Below are positions 1-10,664 of a stretch of DNA of 64,000 bases, in pieces. A model generated the notes under the pieces. That model had not been told where the DNA came from. It did not search any database and saw only the letters and a program-made list of their open reading frames with translations. The stretch's first letter is position 1, and each line of letters starts with the position of its first letter. Source of the stretch: Sarocladium kiliense (Eukaryota > Ascomycota > Sordariomycetes > Hypocreales > Sarocladiaceae); assembly GCA_030734395.1 (NCBI GenBank), contig JAUZTG010000003.1, positions 310,001 through 374,000 of the forward strand. Reading direction: 5' to 3'. The translations under genes were made by a program, and so were the position numbers.

Positions 1-1
1 T

Positions 2-184
2 ACTCCTGAGGAGCCTGAGACCCCCGAGACCCCCGAAGAGCCTGAGGGGCCTTCTGAGAGTGGTGGAGAGGAGCCTCCTGCCACTCAGACTGGTCCCGAG
101 ACCGTTCCAACTGCCGCCGCCGTGGCCTACGGTGCCCCCGGCGCCCTTGTCGCTGCTGGCCTCGTAGCTGCGATTGCTTTCTAA
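2..184 (+). CDS. C-terminal end of a GPI-anchored cell-wall/surface protein (partial)
   Basis: Only the last 60 codons are in the window; the gene starts to the left. The visible part is a Pro/Glu/Thr-rich repeat (TPEEPETPETPEEPE) followed by a Thr/Ser-poor spacer and a C-terminal hydrophobic tail (GALVAAGLVAAIAF) that runs to the stop with no charged residue after it. That layout, low-complexity stalk plus terminal hydrophobic segment, is the classic signal for GPI anchoring. The protein is therefore probably attached to the plasma membrane or cell wall. The family cannot be told from this fragment. The codon-level repeat of ccc-gag-acc suggests a length-variable stalk. Confidence 0.7.
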   Translation, partial: TPEEPETPETPEEPEGPSESGGEEPPATQTGPETVPTAAAVAYGAPGALVAAGLVAAIAF

Positions 185-766
185 GCGCCACTACCTTCCT
201 TTCACTCATGGGCCCCTGATGTCTAATACTTTGACTCGACTATCGACAACAAGGGGCTACAATTATCAGTACTTAATATTCTCAAAGGATGTCAGTGACC
301 CATGCAACATGGCTTCACTGGCATCGAGGGGACGAAAACAATGGGCGGCTTGGTGTATATTGAGGAGGGTTTTTGATCGATGTTCTCCTGGGAACGGTGA
401 TGGAATATGTATATGATTGAACCATGATACCCTCCTTTGATGCTTGCGAATGGGAGACAGTAATTAGGTAGCATGAAATTGGACGTACAAGTGAAGGGTT
501 GTTGCCGTCAGCTAAAATGTTTCAACAACGTGGTCAAGAGCCTCACGAGCAGGAATGCCAAATTCTTACACCACAGAAGAAAGGAGGGTGGGAAGGTTCG
601 TTAAGCATCATTACTTCATTAATAACCTACACCGTTGCCAGGAATACCACCCTCGTCGTGTAATGAAGGTAGCCTCCGCTTGCTGTCCCAGCCTTCCACA
701 ATTTCATCAAGTCCAACTATACGCCATAATAGGCGGTTTCTCATCGCCTTTGACCAACATCCCTCA
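185..766. other. Intergenic, convergent 3' regions
   Basis: This stretch lies between the stop of the GPI-type gene and the stop of the minus-strand CorA-like gene. Short open frames are present on both strands but none has coding character. It probably holds the two 3' untranslated regions. Confidence 0.5.
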
Positions 767-3242
767 TCAGACCTCTCCCTTTCGCAGATCTGCTCGCTCT
801 TCACGTTTCGATTCTTTCCAATCGTCCGTCGTTTCGAGCCCTGCAAGCCCACTGCTAGCAAAGAACCCGTCACTTCGTGACTGACGTATACTCTTAAGCC
901 TTCTCCCAAGCTCCTTCTTGTATGCTGTCACAAAGACCAAGACAAGCAAGGCGGTCGCGAAACCACTACAGATTCTCCAGAAGAACGGTTGGTCGTGTTG
1001 TGTATCAACGACGCCTTGGAGGTTCATTCCGAAGTACGAGGTGAGGAATGAGAGAGGGAGGAAGACTATTGTGACGGTGGTAAATATGAGGATGGCGGAG
1101 TTTTGAGAGTCAGCAACAACTGCGAGTTCGTTGAGTTCGATGGATTGTTGTTGGAAGACCTGTTTGAGGGGAATGTGTCAGGTGAGTTTCCCAGCCAAGG
1201 CATTGACGGCCGTCCAATGCCAAATGATGGGCCTTTCCATCAACAAGGGGTGACTTACAATCTTCAGCGAATTCTGAAAATGCGTGAGTAGGCGATTGAT
1301 CCCCTCTTCTTCCTCCACCAACAAACCTTTGGCCCATTCCAGTCGGTCCCCGGCCTGCTCAGCCTCGGGGTGAGCATTACGACTGATTCCCTCAACTTTA
1401 TACTGTTCCTCAAAGGCCTTGTAGTCTTCCGTCATTCTAGCGATCACAGCCTGCTTGTTCAAAGCCAGAGCATGCAGGGCCTTGAGGTTGCGAATGCACT
1501 CGACATATTGATGGACGACCTCCGAGCGGTCATGTCGACCTTTAGTGCGGTCGTATTGGTATTGCTGACTCTCCTGTCAAGATGTTAGCATGTGCATAAA
1601 TCCACACTAAAACAACTAGGGTTTTCTTACAAGGTCTTTGGCAAGAGCCACAAAGCCCTGGAGGTAGGAAAGAGTGATACACCCGTGCCGCATGTTGTGT
1701 GGTACAACAGCAGCCTCGGTGAAGAGATAGATCATGAACCACTCTGCTGTCTTGTAGCCCCAGGTACTGATCCCCGTGTCGCGAAAGGTCTCGAAAGTGT
1801 GACCAAAGATGGAAGCATCTGGGTCGGAGAGGATCGCTTCGGGGGAGCTGTCGATGCAGTCTCGAAAGTTCTCGCCAAGATAGTGAACCCCGTTTGGGCT
1901 GGACATGGTAAGGATAAAGCCTGTCGCGAGTGAGTTTGTCTCTTATTTGCGATGAGTGTAGCCGAGAGACTCACCATCATCCCGATGAAATGCCCTCAAG
2001 GAACTCGTCATCAGTACGCTCCCTTCGAACTTCTCTTGCTGACTCAAGGCTTGAGCTTTACTCCCATTCCCCATTGTAATCTTCGGATCTAATGGCGATG
2101 CCTGCCCTAGGAAGGGCTGCTCCAAAATACTCGGAAAATCGCTTTCCGACATGTGCCAATGTTCTGGCTTACGGTTATGTAGTTTAGCGCGCCACCTGAG
2201 ATCCTTCTTCTGAAGGGTAGATAGGCCTTCGAGGGGCTCGACAGAAAAGGGTCGATCTTTCGCTTTCGCCTTGCGTTCGATCTCGGAAAGCTTCTTGTGA
2301 GCAGATGCTTTAGAAGCGAGGAACTCTTGAGACCAGAAAGAAAGCATAACTATTTCCGGGTAGGGCCAGCCATTATGCCCGGTGAAGCAAAACGGTCGAC
2401 CACGGGTCTGGCTGCCTGCATAGTTGAAGAGCTCCTCGATTGTCTATTGCAAGGTCCATTAGGGGATGTTGGACTTGATCGAAGTCATGAATCAGACTCA
2501 CGGAATGAAGAAGTCCCTTCCCCACGGGAACGTGACTAGGAAAAAGTCAGCCTTTCTTGCAGCAGGCAAGAATATGTAGAGTTTAGTGGTTGCAGCCTAC
2601 ATCCAACGAAACCTGACATCGGCCGGTTTTCCATGAAGATCTGATTAGAGAGTCAATACTGAAGCAACTGGTAGTGACTTTGAGTCGATGATGAACAGGC
2701 GCCAACTCACATTGCTCGATGTTTCCAACGGTATCAACATGATGGGTCGCACTGTTATCCTTGAAGTCCGTGATGTGAACCGGGACTCTAGCTTGCAGCG
2801 GCGCGTGGAAGTCAACAGCCGTAGCCCAGCAACCCTTTAATTCACTCTCTTCCTGGATGATTCTCTTCGCGCCACCCAAGCAACTCGCTAGGGCTTGCCA
2901 AATGGGTGACGCTTTTGTAGCAAACTCCAGCTTCTTGAGGGCTTCGTCGGCCTGCATCCGCTGCCGGTTCCATTTTTCGCGTTCAGCGGCGAGAGTCTCA
3001 CTAGGTTCATACCTCTGGAATCGTGATAGAATATGGCGAGTGCTGATAGAGGAACGACGACGAGTTGGGAGGGTAGGATCCGGGGGGTCTTCACTTGCTT
3101 CACAGGGGAGCTTGCGTCTTCGTAGAGGCGAGGCGGGCGGCCATGGGGGGGTTTGAGTGGGAGAAAGCTCTTCAGAGAAGAAGTCACCCGAGGATACCTC
3201 CGTAGTGCTCCCTGAATTTGTCAGATTAAGCGAGTTGGACAT
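767..3242 (-). CDS. CorA-like Mg2+ transporter-domain protein
   Basis: A seven-exon model is consistent in phase throughout: about 3242-2711, 2640-2601, 2535-2502, 2443-1975, 1920-1631, 1573-1259 and 1159-767, giving 690 residues. The N-terminal third is Ser/Arg/Pro-rich. The middle carries the fungal CorA-like region (RWIHVPVGKGLLHSTIEELF). The C-terminus has two membrane helices, the first ending in the diagnostic SYFGMN motif of CorA/Mrs2/Alr channels, followed by a second helix (FATALLVLVFVTAY) and a basic/acidic tail. GMN is the ion-selectivity motif, so divalent-cation transport is possible. However, these long fungal proteins with degenerate CorA domains are functionally uncharacterised, and many occur next to heterokaryon-type or membrane-stress genes. 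The start at 3242 is the first ATG in a long open exon. The two small exons (40 and 34 nt) are supported only by phase and by the RWIHVP motif they rebuild. Confidence 0.75.
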
Positions 3243-4862
3243 GATAACCTGACTTTACAACAAAGTTGGCATACTTGATCTTCAGAAACAGATCCGAACA
3301 GAATCCGCAGGAAACCACAACATACTAAATAGGGCCAAGGGGGACGCAGAGACTACGGAAGGACGCCCATGCAGAACTCGGGGATAAGAGGACCGCCTGT
3401 TGCCTCACAACCCTGCATGGTATGGTGTGACGGCGAAGCGATTGCTTGGCTGAAGGGGACCAGGAGGTCAGCCGCGAGCCTCGAGCTGAAGGTGGAAGCG
3501 ACCCGTGTCTGTTCCACACCAAGACAAGCAGTCCGTAGACTTTCGGATTTTGAGGCCCAAACATTTGCTCCTTGTTAAGGACTGGAGGTGAACAGTGGTT
3601 GTTGCAGGCAGACCACTGTCCTCCATCCCACGAACCACTCGTTCACTTATTAGTTACTGGTTTCGGGGGGGAGTCCCACTACGACCGCCCGGGTTGGTTT
3701 AGGGGTGGCTTCGCTGGGCCCCGCTGCTCCGCTTTGGCGAGACCTTAGCCCTATACTCTCCATCGTGACGCTTGGCTAGTGGACCCCGAGCCGCAGAGCC
3801 TCATGCGATGGGCTAGAGAGAGATAGAGTTTCGTAGAATTTATTGTGGCCGCACGGTCTCGTTTCCACGATGTTTCGACAATCGCGGCATGGCGGGCGTG
3901 CTTGCAGGCTAGCTAGTGGAACGCGGCCTGATTACCTTCCTTACTTAGTACAGATGAATGTGACCGCCCCCAGTACACACCCCGCGAGCCCGTCGGCCGC
4001 TCACGCACGCTGCAAGCCGTCGGAGCCTGGTCTACTCGAAGGCCCTTTTGCCGCTGCATCCGGCAAGTATAGCCTCTGTCTGTGTATCAGGGATAGGGAG
4101 CTGCGCCACGGGCTGACTGGTGAAGGGGCAGGTGGCGCCCAGGATGTTTCGCTGATCGGATGAGGGCAGTGTACATCGGGTGGACGACACATCGACGAAA
4201 ATGTCACATCACACCGAAGGAAAAATAATCAAAGAAAGAAAGAGGTCGATCGAAAATTCAAGGCTGAAGATGAGTTGTATGTACATGCCCCCCTGTGAAG
4301 GCTGTCGCAAATGAGATACGCTTATGTGTGGGTGAATGAGCGAGTGCGGGTGCATGTCGTGCTGAAGAAGCATTGAAATTTCCGTATCACGCCGGCTATT
4401 GGCAAGAAGAACAATCCCATCGTTCAAGCATCAGTATATCAATCGGCAAGTCCAGGCGCCGCTTTCTCATTCGAGACCCAACAGGCAGCGAGTACATTGC
4501 ACCACACCACCTTGACCCCAAGAAGAAGAACGTCGGCTCAACCAAGTTCCCACTTGCCAGTGCACGTTTCTGCTGAGACCACCCATCAAGCAAGGAACCA
4601 ACCAATAAATTGCCTGCCCTCTTGTCTGAGGCGGACATGGTCAACCACCTGGTCACCACCTGATCACCACCTGGTCAAGCTACGGAACGGCCTACGAGTG
4701 AGTGAATTATGGTGGCTGCCCATGGTGTCACCACCCAAAGAAAAGGTACGCGTTGATAGCAACTTGGGTGCGTTTGAGGCTCGCACCCGCAGCCGACTTC
4801 CCCTCCTCATCGACACCGCCCCGCCCCTTTCATCGAATTGCCAGCATAAACCAGCCTTTTCC
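3243..4862. other. Intergenic region, divergent promoters
   Basis: About 1.6 kb separates the minus-strand CorA-like gene from the plus-strand hypothetical gene. I see no supported gene. A GC-rich patch around 3665-3760 and another around 3960-4140 have no recognisable tRNA or rRNA structure. The open frame that enters the next gene from 4497 is open only by chance upstream of 4863, judging from its low-complexity, His/Thr-rich translation. Confidence 0.4.
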
Positions 4863-5744
4863 ATGAGAAGCTCCGTTACAGTGGACCTATTCCAGGCGAT
4901 ATCAAAACCACTTCTCAACACGACCGAGGAAAAGGAAGTCCTACGACGTGTGATGGGCGACACCTACGTCCTGCTCGTGCTGGCTGAGCCACCACAGTCT
5001 GCCGCCATTGAAGATCTGCAGCTCGCCTTCCAGCCAACAGTAAATGCAGTCACCGACAGGCTCTCACGCCCATTGACGTCCTCGTCTGCCAAGAACTTCC
5101 TTGACGTCGCTTTGCCCGTCACCCGCATTACGAAGGAGGCCTCCTCCCAGAGCGAATTGCTTCTCTACCTCAGTCAGGTCCTGACCGGAATTTATCAGCT
5201 CTTCGACATTGCATCATCGAATCATCCGTTGACTGCCAAATTTGAGACTACTGTTGTCCTTGTCTACGAAAAGCAGGAACATATAATTGACGACTATGGT
5301 CGAAGTTTCAACGACCAGGAGCAATACATCCTGCCAACTGCGTTCCGTGACTTGGAAGTCTTCGCTCGAAGTCCGAGGCCATGGTCTCGTATTTTCCAGG
5401 TTGATAGCCTACAAGGCGATCGCATCTACCAAAAACTGAGGAACGTTTCTGGAGCAAGCATTCCTACTGCTTTGCATGAAAAGGTAGTACGACTACCAGC
5501 AGGCATTCAAATGTACATCCCTCCCGCAGCTGGCCGACCTACCTGCACGCTGGACAATACTCCCCCAAGATCGAACGACGGTACCCATGTACACCAGACC
5601 ATTGCTGTCAACGTGGAAAGCGATGCTTTGAAGCTGGAAGATAAAGTCACCCTCACTATGAGTACGATGACACATTCTGGGGTCGTAGCAGTTCTGGCTC
5701 GAGGACAGCCTGAAGCATCAAGCGTTGTCTTGAGATTCTGGTAA
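4863..5744 (+). CDS. Hypothetical protein
   Basis: This is a 293-codon open frame from the ATG at 4863. The frame is open upstream to 4497, but that part translates as low-complexity sequence and probably belongs to the leader. The translation looks like a real soluble protein: mixed hydrophobic/charged composition, segments such as TYVLLVLAEPPQ and QYILPTAFRDLEVF, no signal peptide and no membrane helix. I do not recognise a family. The 3' end is uncertain. A GT at 5742-5743 could start an intron leading to further codons around 5770-5930, where another open stretch (VWETSTGVQTWEST) reads well, so the protein may be longer than drawn. Confidence 0.5.
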   Translation: MRSSVTVDLFQAISKPLLNTTEEKEVLRRVMGDTYVLLVLAEPPQSAAIEDLQLAFQPTVNAVTDRLSRPLTSSSAKNFLDVALPVTRITKEASSQSELLLYLSQVLTGIYQLFDIASSNHPLTAKFETTVVLVYEKQEHIIDDYGRSFNDQEQYILPTAFRDLEVFARSPRPWSRIFQVDSLQGDRIYQKLRNVSGASIPTALHEKVVRLPAGIQMYIPPAAGRPTCTLDNTPPRSNDGTHVHQTIAVNVESDALKLEDKVTLTMSTMTHSGVVAVLARGQPEASSVVLRFW

Positions 5745-6102
5745 TCTCTTCTTGGAGCTCGCATGGACAAAGAAGTGTGGGAAACCAGCACAGGGGTCCA
5801 GACATGGGAGTCGACGCTTAGTGATGGGACATTGCTATCAGTGTCCTCGCCCATAGCTCCCAAGTTAACCTCAACAATGGCCAAGCAACAAAAGCAGCAC
5901 GTCGCAGCCGTGTCTGCAGCGTTGTCGAGTTAGAGTCGGAGCAGGGTTCACTATTCTGGGAAACATCAAGAAGGTACTTTTCCACTCGGGCCATGTGATT
6001 GAAATTGAGGTACTATGATATGCTGCACGAAACCAATCTAGACAGATACGCGAAGCACAAACCATCTGGAACGCGGGAACTAGACAGTCCCCAAGTTAGA
6101 GG
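5745..6102. other. Convergent 3' region, possible extra exon of the preceding gene
   Basis: This lies between the stop at 5744 and the trehalase stop. An open stretch around 5775-5930 could be a spliced continuation of the upstream hypothetical gene. I cannot decide between that and 3' untranslated sequence. Confidence 0.3.
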
Positions 6103-8482
6103 CTAGTGTTTGACTCCCGCCACGGCATCCCACGGAGCAAGTAACCCAAGTGCCCGTCTTTGTGGTTCATCCAGGAACTGCAATCCGTACACGAAGCTAG
6201 CGTTCGTCCAGCCAAACCTTGTCAACTACATTAGCGATGTCCAACCAAAGACGCTCCAATCTTGAGTCAGCTTCGCAGCAGGAAAATGATTACTTACCCT
6301 TCCTTTACATAGGCCTGATACGAGAACCCCTGGTTCGGATACTCTGTATCGACCTGATGCGCCTCTCGCCCCTTCGTAACATCATACTTCTCCACCACCG
6401 CACCATTATAATGCACAAACACATTCAGAATGGTTCCCAGCCACCGATAAGCCAGTCTCGCCGCCTCGTCCTTGTATTCATACTTCACCAGCCCATCCCA
6501 AGCAAGCATCTGGTGCGGTGCCCAGCCGTGAGGGTAGTCCCATTGGCTTTGGTATGAGCGCCGGGTGTACATGAAGCCTGTTTCTTTGCTGCTTGATGCA
6601 AGGCCGCCTCGGTATTCGAAGAGAGGGAGGGCATTGGCGACGAGTGACTTGGCTTGCTCGGGGGAGGCGACGCCGCACCAGAGCGCCCATAGACAGGTTG
6701 GCGAGTCTGCGACTTCCTGTTTCTTGCTTTTGGTGTTATAGTCCACGTAGATCCCGCGCTCAGCGTTCCAAAGATACTTGTCCATCGCTGCCTTCCTCCT
6801 CGCAGCCCGTTGCCGCCACGTTTCTGCATTACAATCATCCTCCGCCATTGTCACCGTACGAAACTCCTCGGTCATCCAAAAGTCTCCTTCGAAAACACCA
6901 TCAATGGCATAAGCAATGTCCGTCTCAAACTTGTACAGAAGGCAGTTTAAGTCAATGATTGCTAGATCGGCTGTGCGACCCTCAAGGCGGTTTTGCGTAT
7001 CATGACCAGACTCACGAAGTGCTCGATCATGTAGGAAATAGTCCTCCAGCTCAGGATCGTCAAGGTCGCCGTCAGTGAAGCGCTCTGCCAGCTCTTCAAC
7101 GCTGAGTTTATGTTTCTCAGCGTATGGCTCCAAGATAGGCCTGAAGAACTCCAGATCAACCTCAGGTGGTATGCCGTAGCCCTTGGGACGATATCGTGAG
7201 AGGCCGGTCTCCTCGTCAAGATAGGGTTGATTAACCCATACGGAGTGGTACTCTTTGATCGCAGCTTCGATGCCTCTCTTCAGATTCTTTTTCGCGTCTG
7301 GATCACTTCTGGAAGTCTCTTTGTAAACACGCAGACAAAGGTCCGTGAGAAATGGAGGCTGCGATCGCAGAATGAAGTAGGACCGATTGGCATTTGGAAT
7401 GAGACCGTAGTGCTGGATCTCGAAAATCCAGTTTCTGACAATTGACTTCACAAGGTCAGTCTTCCCAGCGAGTATCAGCCCCAGTCCAATGAAGTAGCTG
7501 TCCCACCCAAAGAACTCATTGAACCAGCCACCAGGAACAACGAATGGCACTGCGCTCAACTTTACGTCTCCAGTGGTGGTGTTCACTTCCCGGTCCATGT
7601 CCAGTGCCAGCAAGCCCGGTTCATCTGAAAGCTTCCTGTAGGCTGCGCGGTCCAAAGGCAGGGACAGCTTCTTCACAACCAAGTTCAATTTCGGGTTCTC
7701 CTCGGCCATGCGCACGTAATGATCAAACTGCTCATCGCAATTCTCTGGGACGTACAGGCGACGAATTCTGTCCTTGACATTCTTATCATCTTTCAAAGCC
7801 CTTGCGAGGACTCCGGCGTCCAGCCTTCGGGTCAAGTAGCTCCAAAAGCGGGTGTTGATGAGATTGGTGAGGCGAGCCACGGGGTCTTGATGGAGTTGGC
7901 TGCTTTGCAGTTCAAGAATCAGGCGGCCCTCGTCACGGGCGGCAGAAAGGTCCTGAAATAAGTTGGAGATAGCGTAAGTTCCCAGCACTGGGAACTTGCG
8001 GTAGCCATTCGAGCTCTGGGTACCTAGAAAGATGCTCTTTGGGGCGATTGTTAGTGGGCTGTGAACCAAAGAAGCTGTGCTTAGTGGCGTATGCAGTTAC
8101 AGTACCTTCGGGCCATCGTCCGCCACTGTGATGTGTCCGTCATTGTCAGTATCCTCATGCTCAATCAGATACTTCAAGGTGGACTTGATATCGACGATGA
8201 AACCCTTTGGCATAGCAAATGTGTCATCTATTGGAGGAACCCAGAGCCCCGTGTTAGCTGGTGCACGGCATGAAGGTACAAGTACAAGGAGTGCACACCC
8301 TGACAGCGCCGTGGCTGCTGCAAGCCATCCAATTTCACCACCATATGTTCGGCCTGGTCTTTATGTTAGCTAGAAACTTATAGGTAGGCCAATAGGGGAC
8401 ACACAATTGATTTCGGTCGATCACGGCGGCGGGTCGGAAGGCGCTTGGCTCTAGCAAGCTCATTCTGTATGACGCTGGCCAT
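6103..8482 (-). CDS. Neutral-type alpha,alpha-trehalase paralogue (GH37) with N-terminal membrane anchor
   Basis: Trehalase splits trehalose into two glucoses. Four exons keep phase: 8482-8403, 8358-8106, 8036-6298 and 6217-6103, giving 728 residues. The order is: basic N-terminus (PTRRRDRPKS), one hydrophobic helix at about residues 38-56 (GWLAAATALSGCALLVLV), a Ca-binding loop (DTDNDGHITVAD), then the GH37 domain. Visible catalytic-domain motifs are signature 2 (QWDYPHGWAP), the acid-bearing RESGHDTQNRLEG and the EKYD segment near the C-terminus. Signature 1 reads PGGWFNEFFGWDSY, with Trp where the family has Arg. Cytosolic neutral trehalases lack a membrane helix, so this looks like a type II membrane paralogue with the catalytic domain on the lumenal or outer side. 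The first intron is only 44 nt and defines the anchor, so it needs transcript support. The call as a GH37 enzyme is firm; activity is not. Confidence 0.88.
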
Positions 8483-10664
8483 GGTCGCTCAAGCTTGGTA
8501 TCTCCTAGGTATCTTTCTTCACAGTCAATTCATACAAGATCTCAATCTGCGGCGTGACAGTTCGTGCCAGATCGAAGCGAGTCTTGAGAGGTAGACCTTC
8601 TGATCAGGGGTTTCTTGAACAGAGCCTCAGCCTCCGAGTGAGGGGTATAGCATGTCTGTGATTGGGTTGTGTAACAGCCAATCACCCTCATGGTCATGCA
8701 GGATGCGTACATTTCGAAGCACAGAGATCAGGCAGACATCTTATCAGACCAATGATTGCAGTGATTCGCCAGAGCCTCGATGTTGGTGTTGCCCGAACTG
8801 GTCGCTACCCCTCACTTGCTCTGCGGCTCGATGTGATTGACAGGAAGTGATAGACTCTGGGTTACATGCTTGATATGATTAATGTCCCGACTCGCAGAAC
8901 GTGGTGTACCGAGAGACAGTATCTCGGGCAGCTGTGCTGTTACTTAGTTGAAGGCCGTGAATTGTGAATCTACAGGTGTGTGGTGGCTACAAGTCCCTAT
9001 TAGAATGACCAACCAGCCTCACCGAGGGCGACGCCTCGAGCCTCAGGGTCAGAAACTAGGGTTTGAGAATATATCCTTGTAGAATGGCTGAGATAGATAG
9101 ATCTGCGTGCAATGTCGCTTGCGATTCCAACGTGGGTCACTTCCTGCTTGGCCGAAGCTAAGGAACGTCTCCACCCGGAGCCGCCTGAACAGGACTTTGT
9201 AGTTGATGGCAAGAAGAACCTCGAGGAGTGTTAACGAAGTCGCTTTGTCATGCGCTCAAGATGAGCTGTTCCCAGTACAGTCAACTGACGGCTGCAACGC
9301 CGTCTTCGAACGTTCATAGCCTCGAAGACTCCGAGGTCGACGATGGCATCAGCCTGGCGGCGACGACGACTGGACACAGCCGGCATCGGCATGCCCAATC
9401 GGGACATTTACACACCGTCCCGCAAACATTAGTTCTTCGCCCAAGCCTCGAGCATTTTCGACCAGACTGGCGCAACTACGAGCCAGTTGGTCCCATAGTG
9501 TCTATATTTCAATATGCAGAAGCATGGACGTTCCCAAGATACGACTGAGCTATAGGACCCCGGGGTTCTTGGTCAAATACCTCAGCGTCTGTCTGAGGGA
9601 CTCTAGCCAAGTCGTTCGTCCATTCGGTAACTTATAGCAAAGACGATGGATCCATCCACAGTAGAACGAACCTCGCTTTAGGGGATTTATGAGTGCTGCG
9701 TCACCTTCTGGCCAGTAGGTGACGCGAACCGCACACAATTGTAGCTCACCGGATTCTTGAGTGCCTCCTCGATTACGATTCAAGCACATATGGCCATCAT
9801 CTTGCTCAATGTCTCGCATATACTAAAGGCGATGCTGTGAGCAATCGGTGACTTGCAACACAGCTATACCGTGATGCATGCCCCGTCGGTATTGGTTTCA
9901 GTGGGGCTGGAAGACTACAACCTGATCCCCCATTACAACAACCACCGAATCGCTCCAGTATTGTGTTACCTACTACTTCTAGAATATTACAATGAAGGAG
10001 CGTAAAAGCAGAAGAGGTGAAACAAGCCCCTGGTATATTGCTGTGCTGGATAGCAACTGGCGGTAGGCCAGCTCCATCAGCAGCGCGGCAACACACTACC
10101 ATGTCACGTTCGGAAGTCGTGCACTGGAGCCCTTCAGATCCAACTAAAGCTAGCGTTCTCGGCCTCCACAGTTCTGCGGCTCCAACGGCCGACTATTCTC
10201 AAGTCTCTTCGATATCGCCAAGCATTTTGACATGTCTGACCCCTGTGTGTAGATAATCTTCACTTGTTGGTCTGGCATGTGGTCGACGTTGATGTTTCTT
10301 CGCTGCTCAGTGCTTTGCTGGTCAAGTCATTCCAGCGCCGAAAGGTCAGCGCCACGGGCCTAACGTGGACGACGCGGCTGGCGGTACCTGCCAATCAGAG
10401 GCTCCGGACGTTTTCTTCCTAGGAAGATTGGCTGACGCTCCGCCGACGTCACGTACCTGACTGACCTCCCCTGCCTCAAAAATATTCCGATGCGGGGTCT
10501 CAGTAACTAGTCTCGGACCGTAGCAACAGGAGGGCTGCAAAGGCTCGCGACTCCCAAGACCAAACAGCCCAATCGGCTTCTTGTAGGTCATGAGCGGCTA
10601 GTCGCAATCTTCAAGTCCCCAATCCAGACGCCGGCTCGATCTTCGAAGTAGTGTCTATCCAATC
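8483..10664. other. Long intergenic region, no supported gene
   Basis: This 2.2-kb stretch separates two genes transcribed away from each other. Open frames here are short, and none resembles a known family or shows convincing splice-linked continuation. It should contain the trehalase promoter and the promoter of the damaged regulator. A near-CRE element (cgacgtcac) lies around 10443-10452. Confidence 0.4.

Noticed and set aside
3660..4150. GC-rich blocks examined as tRNA, rRNA or transposon remnant
   Set aside because: No cloverleaf, no conserved rRNA segment and no terminal repeats could be found by eye.
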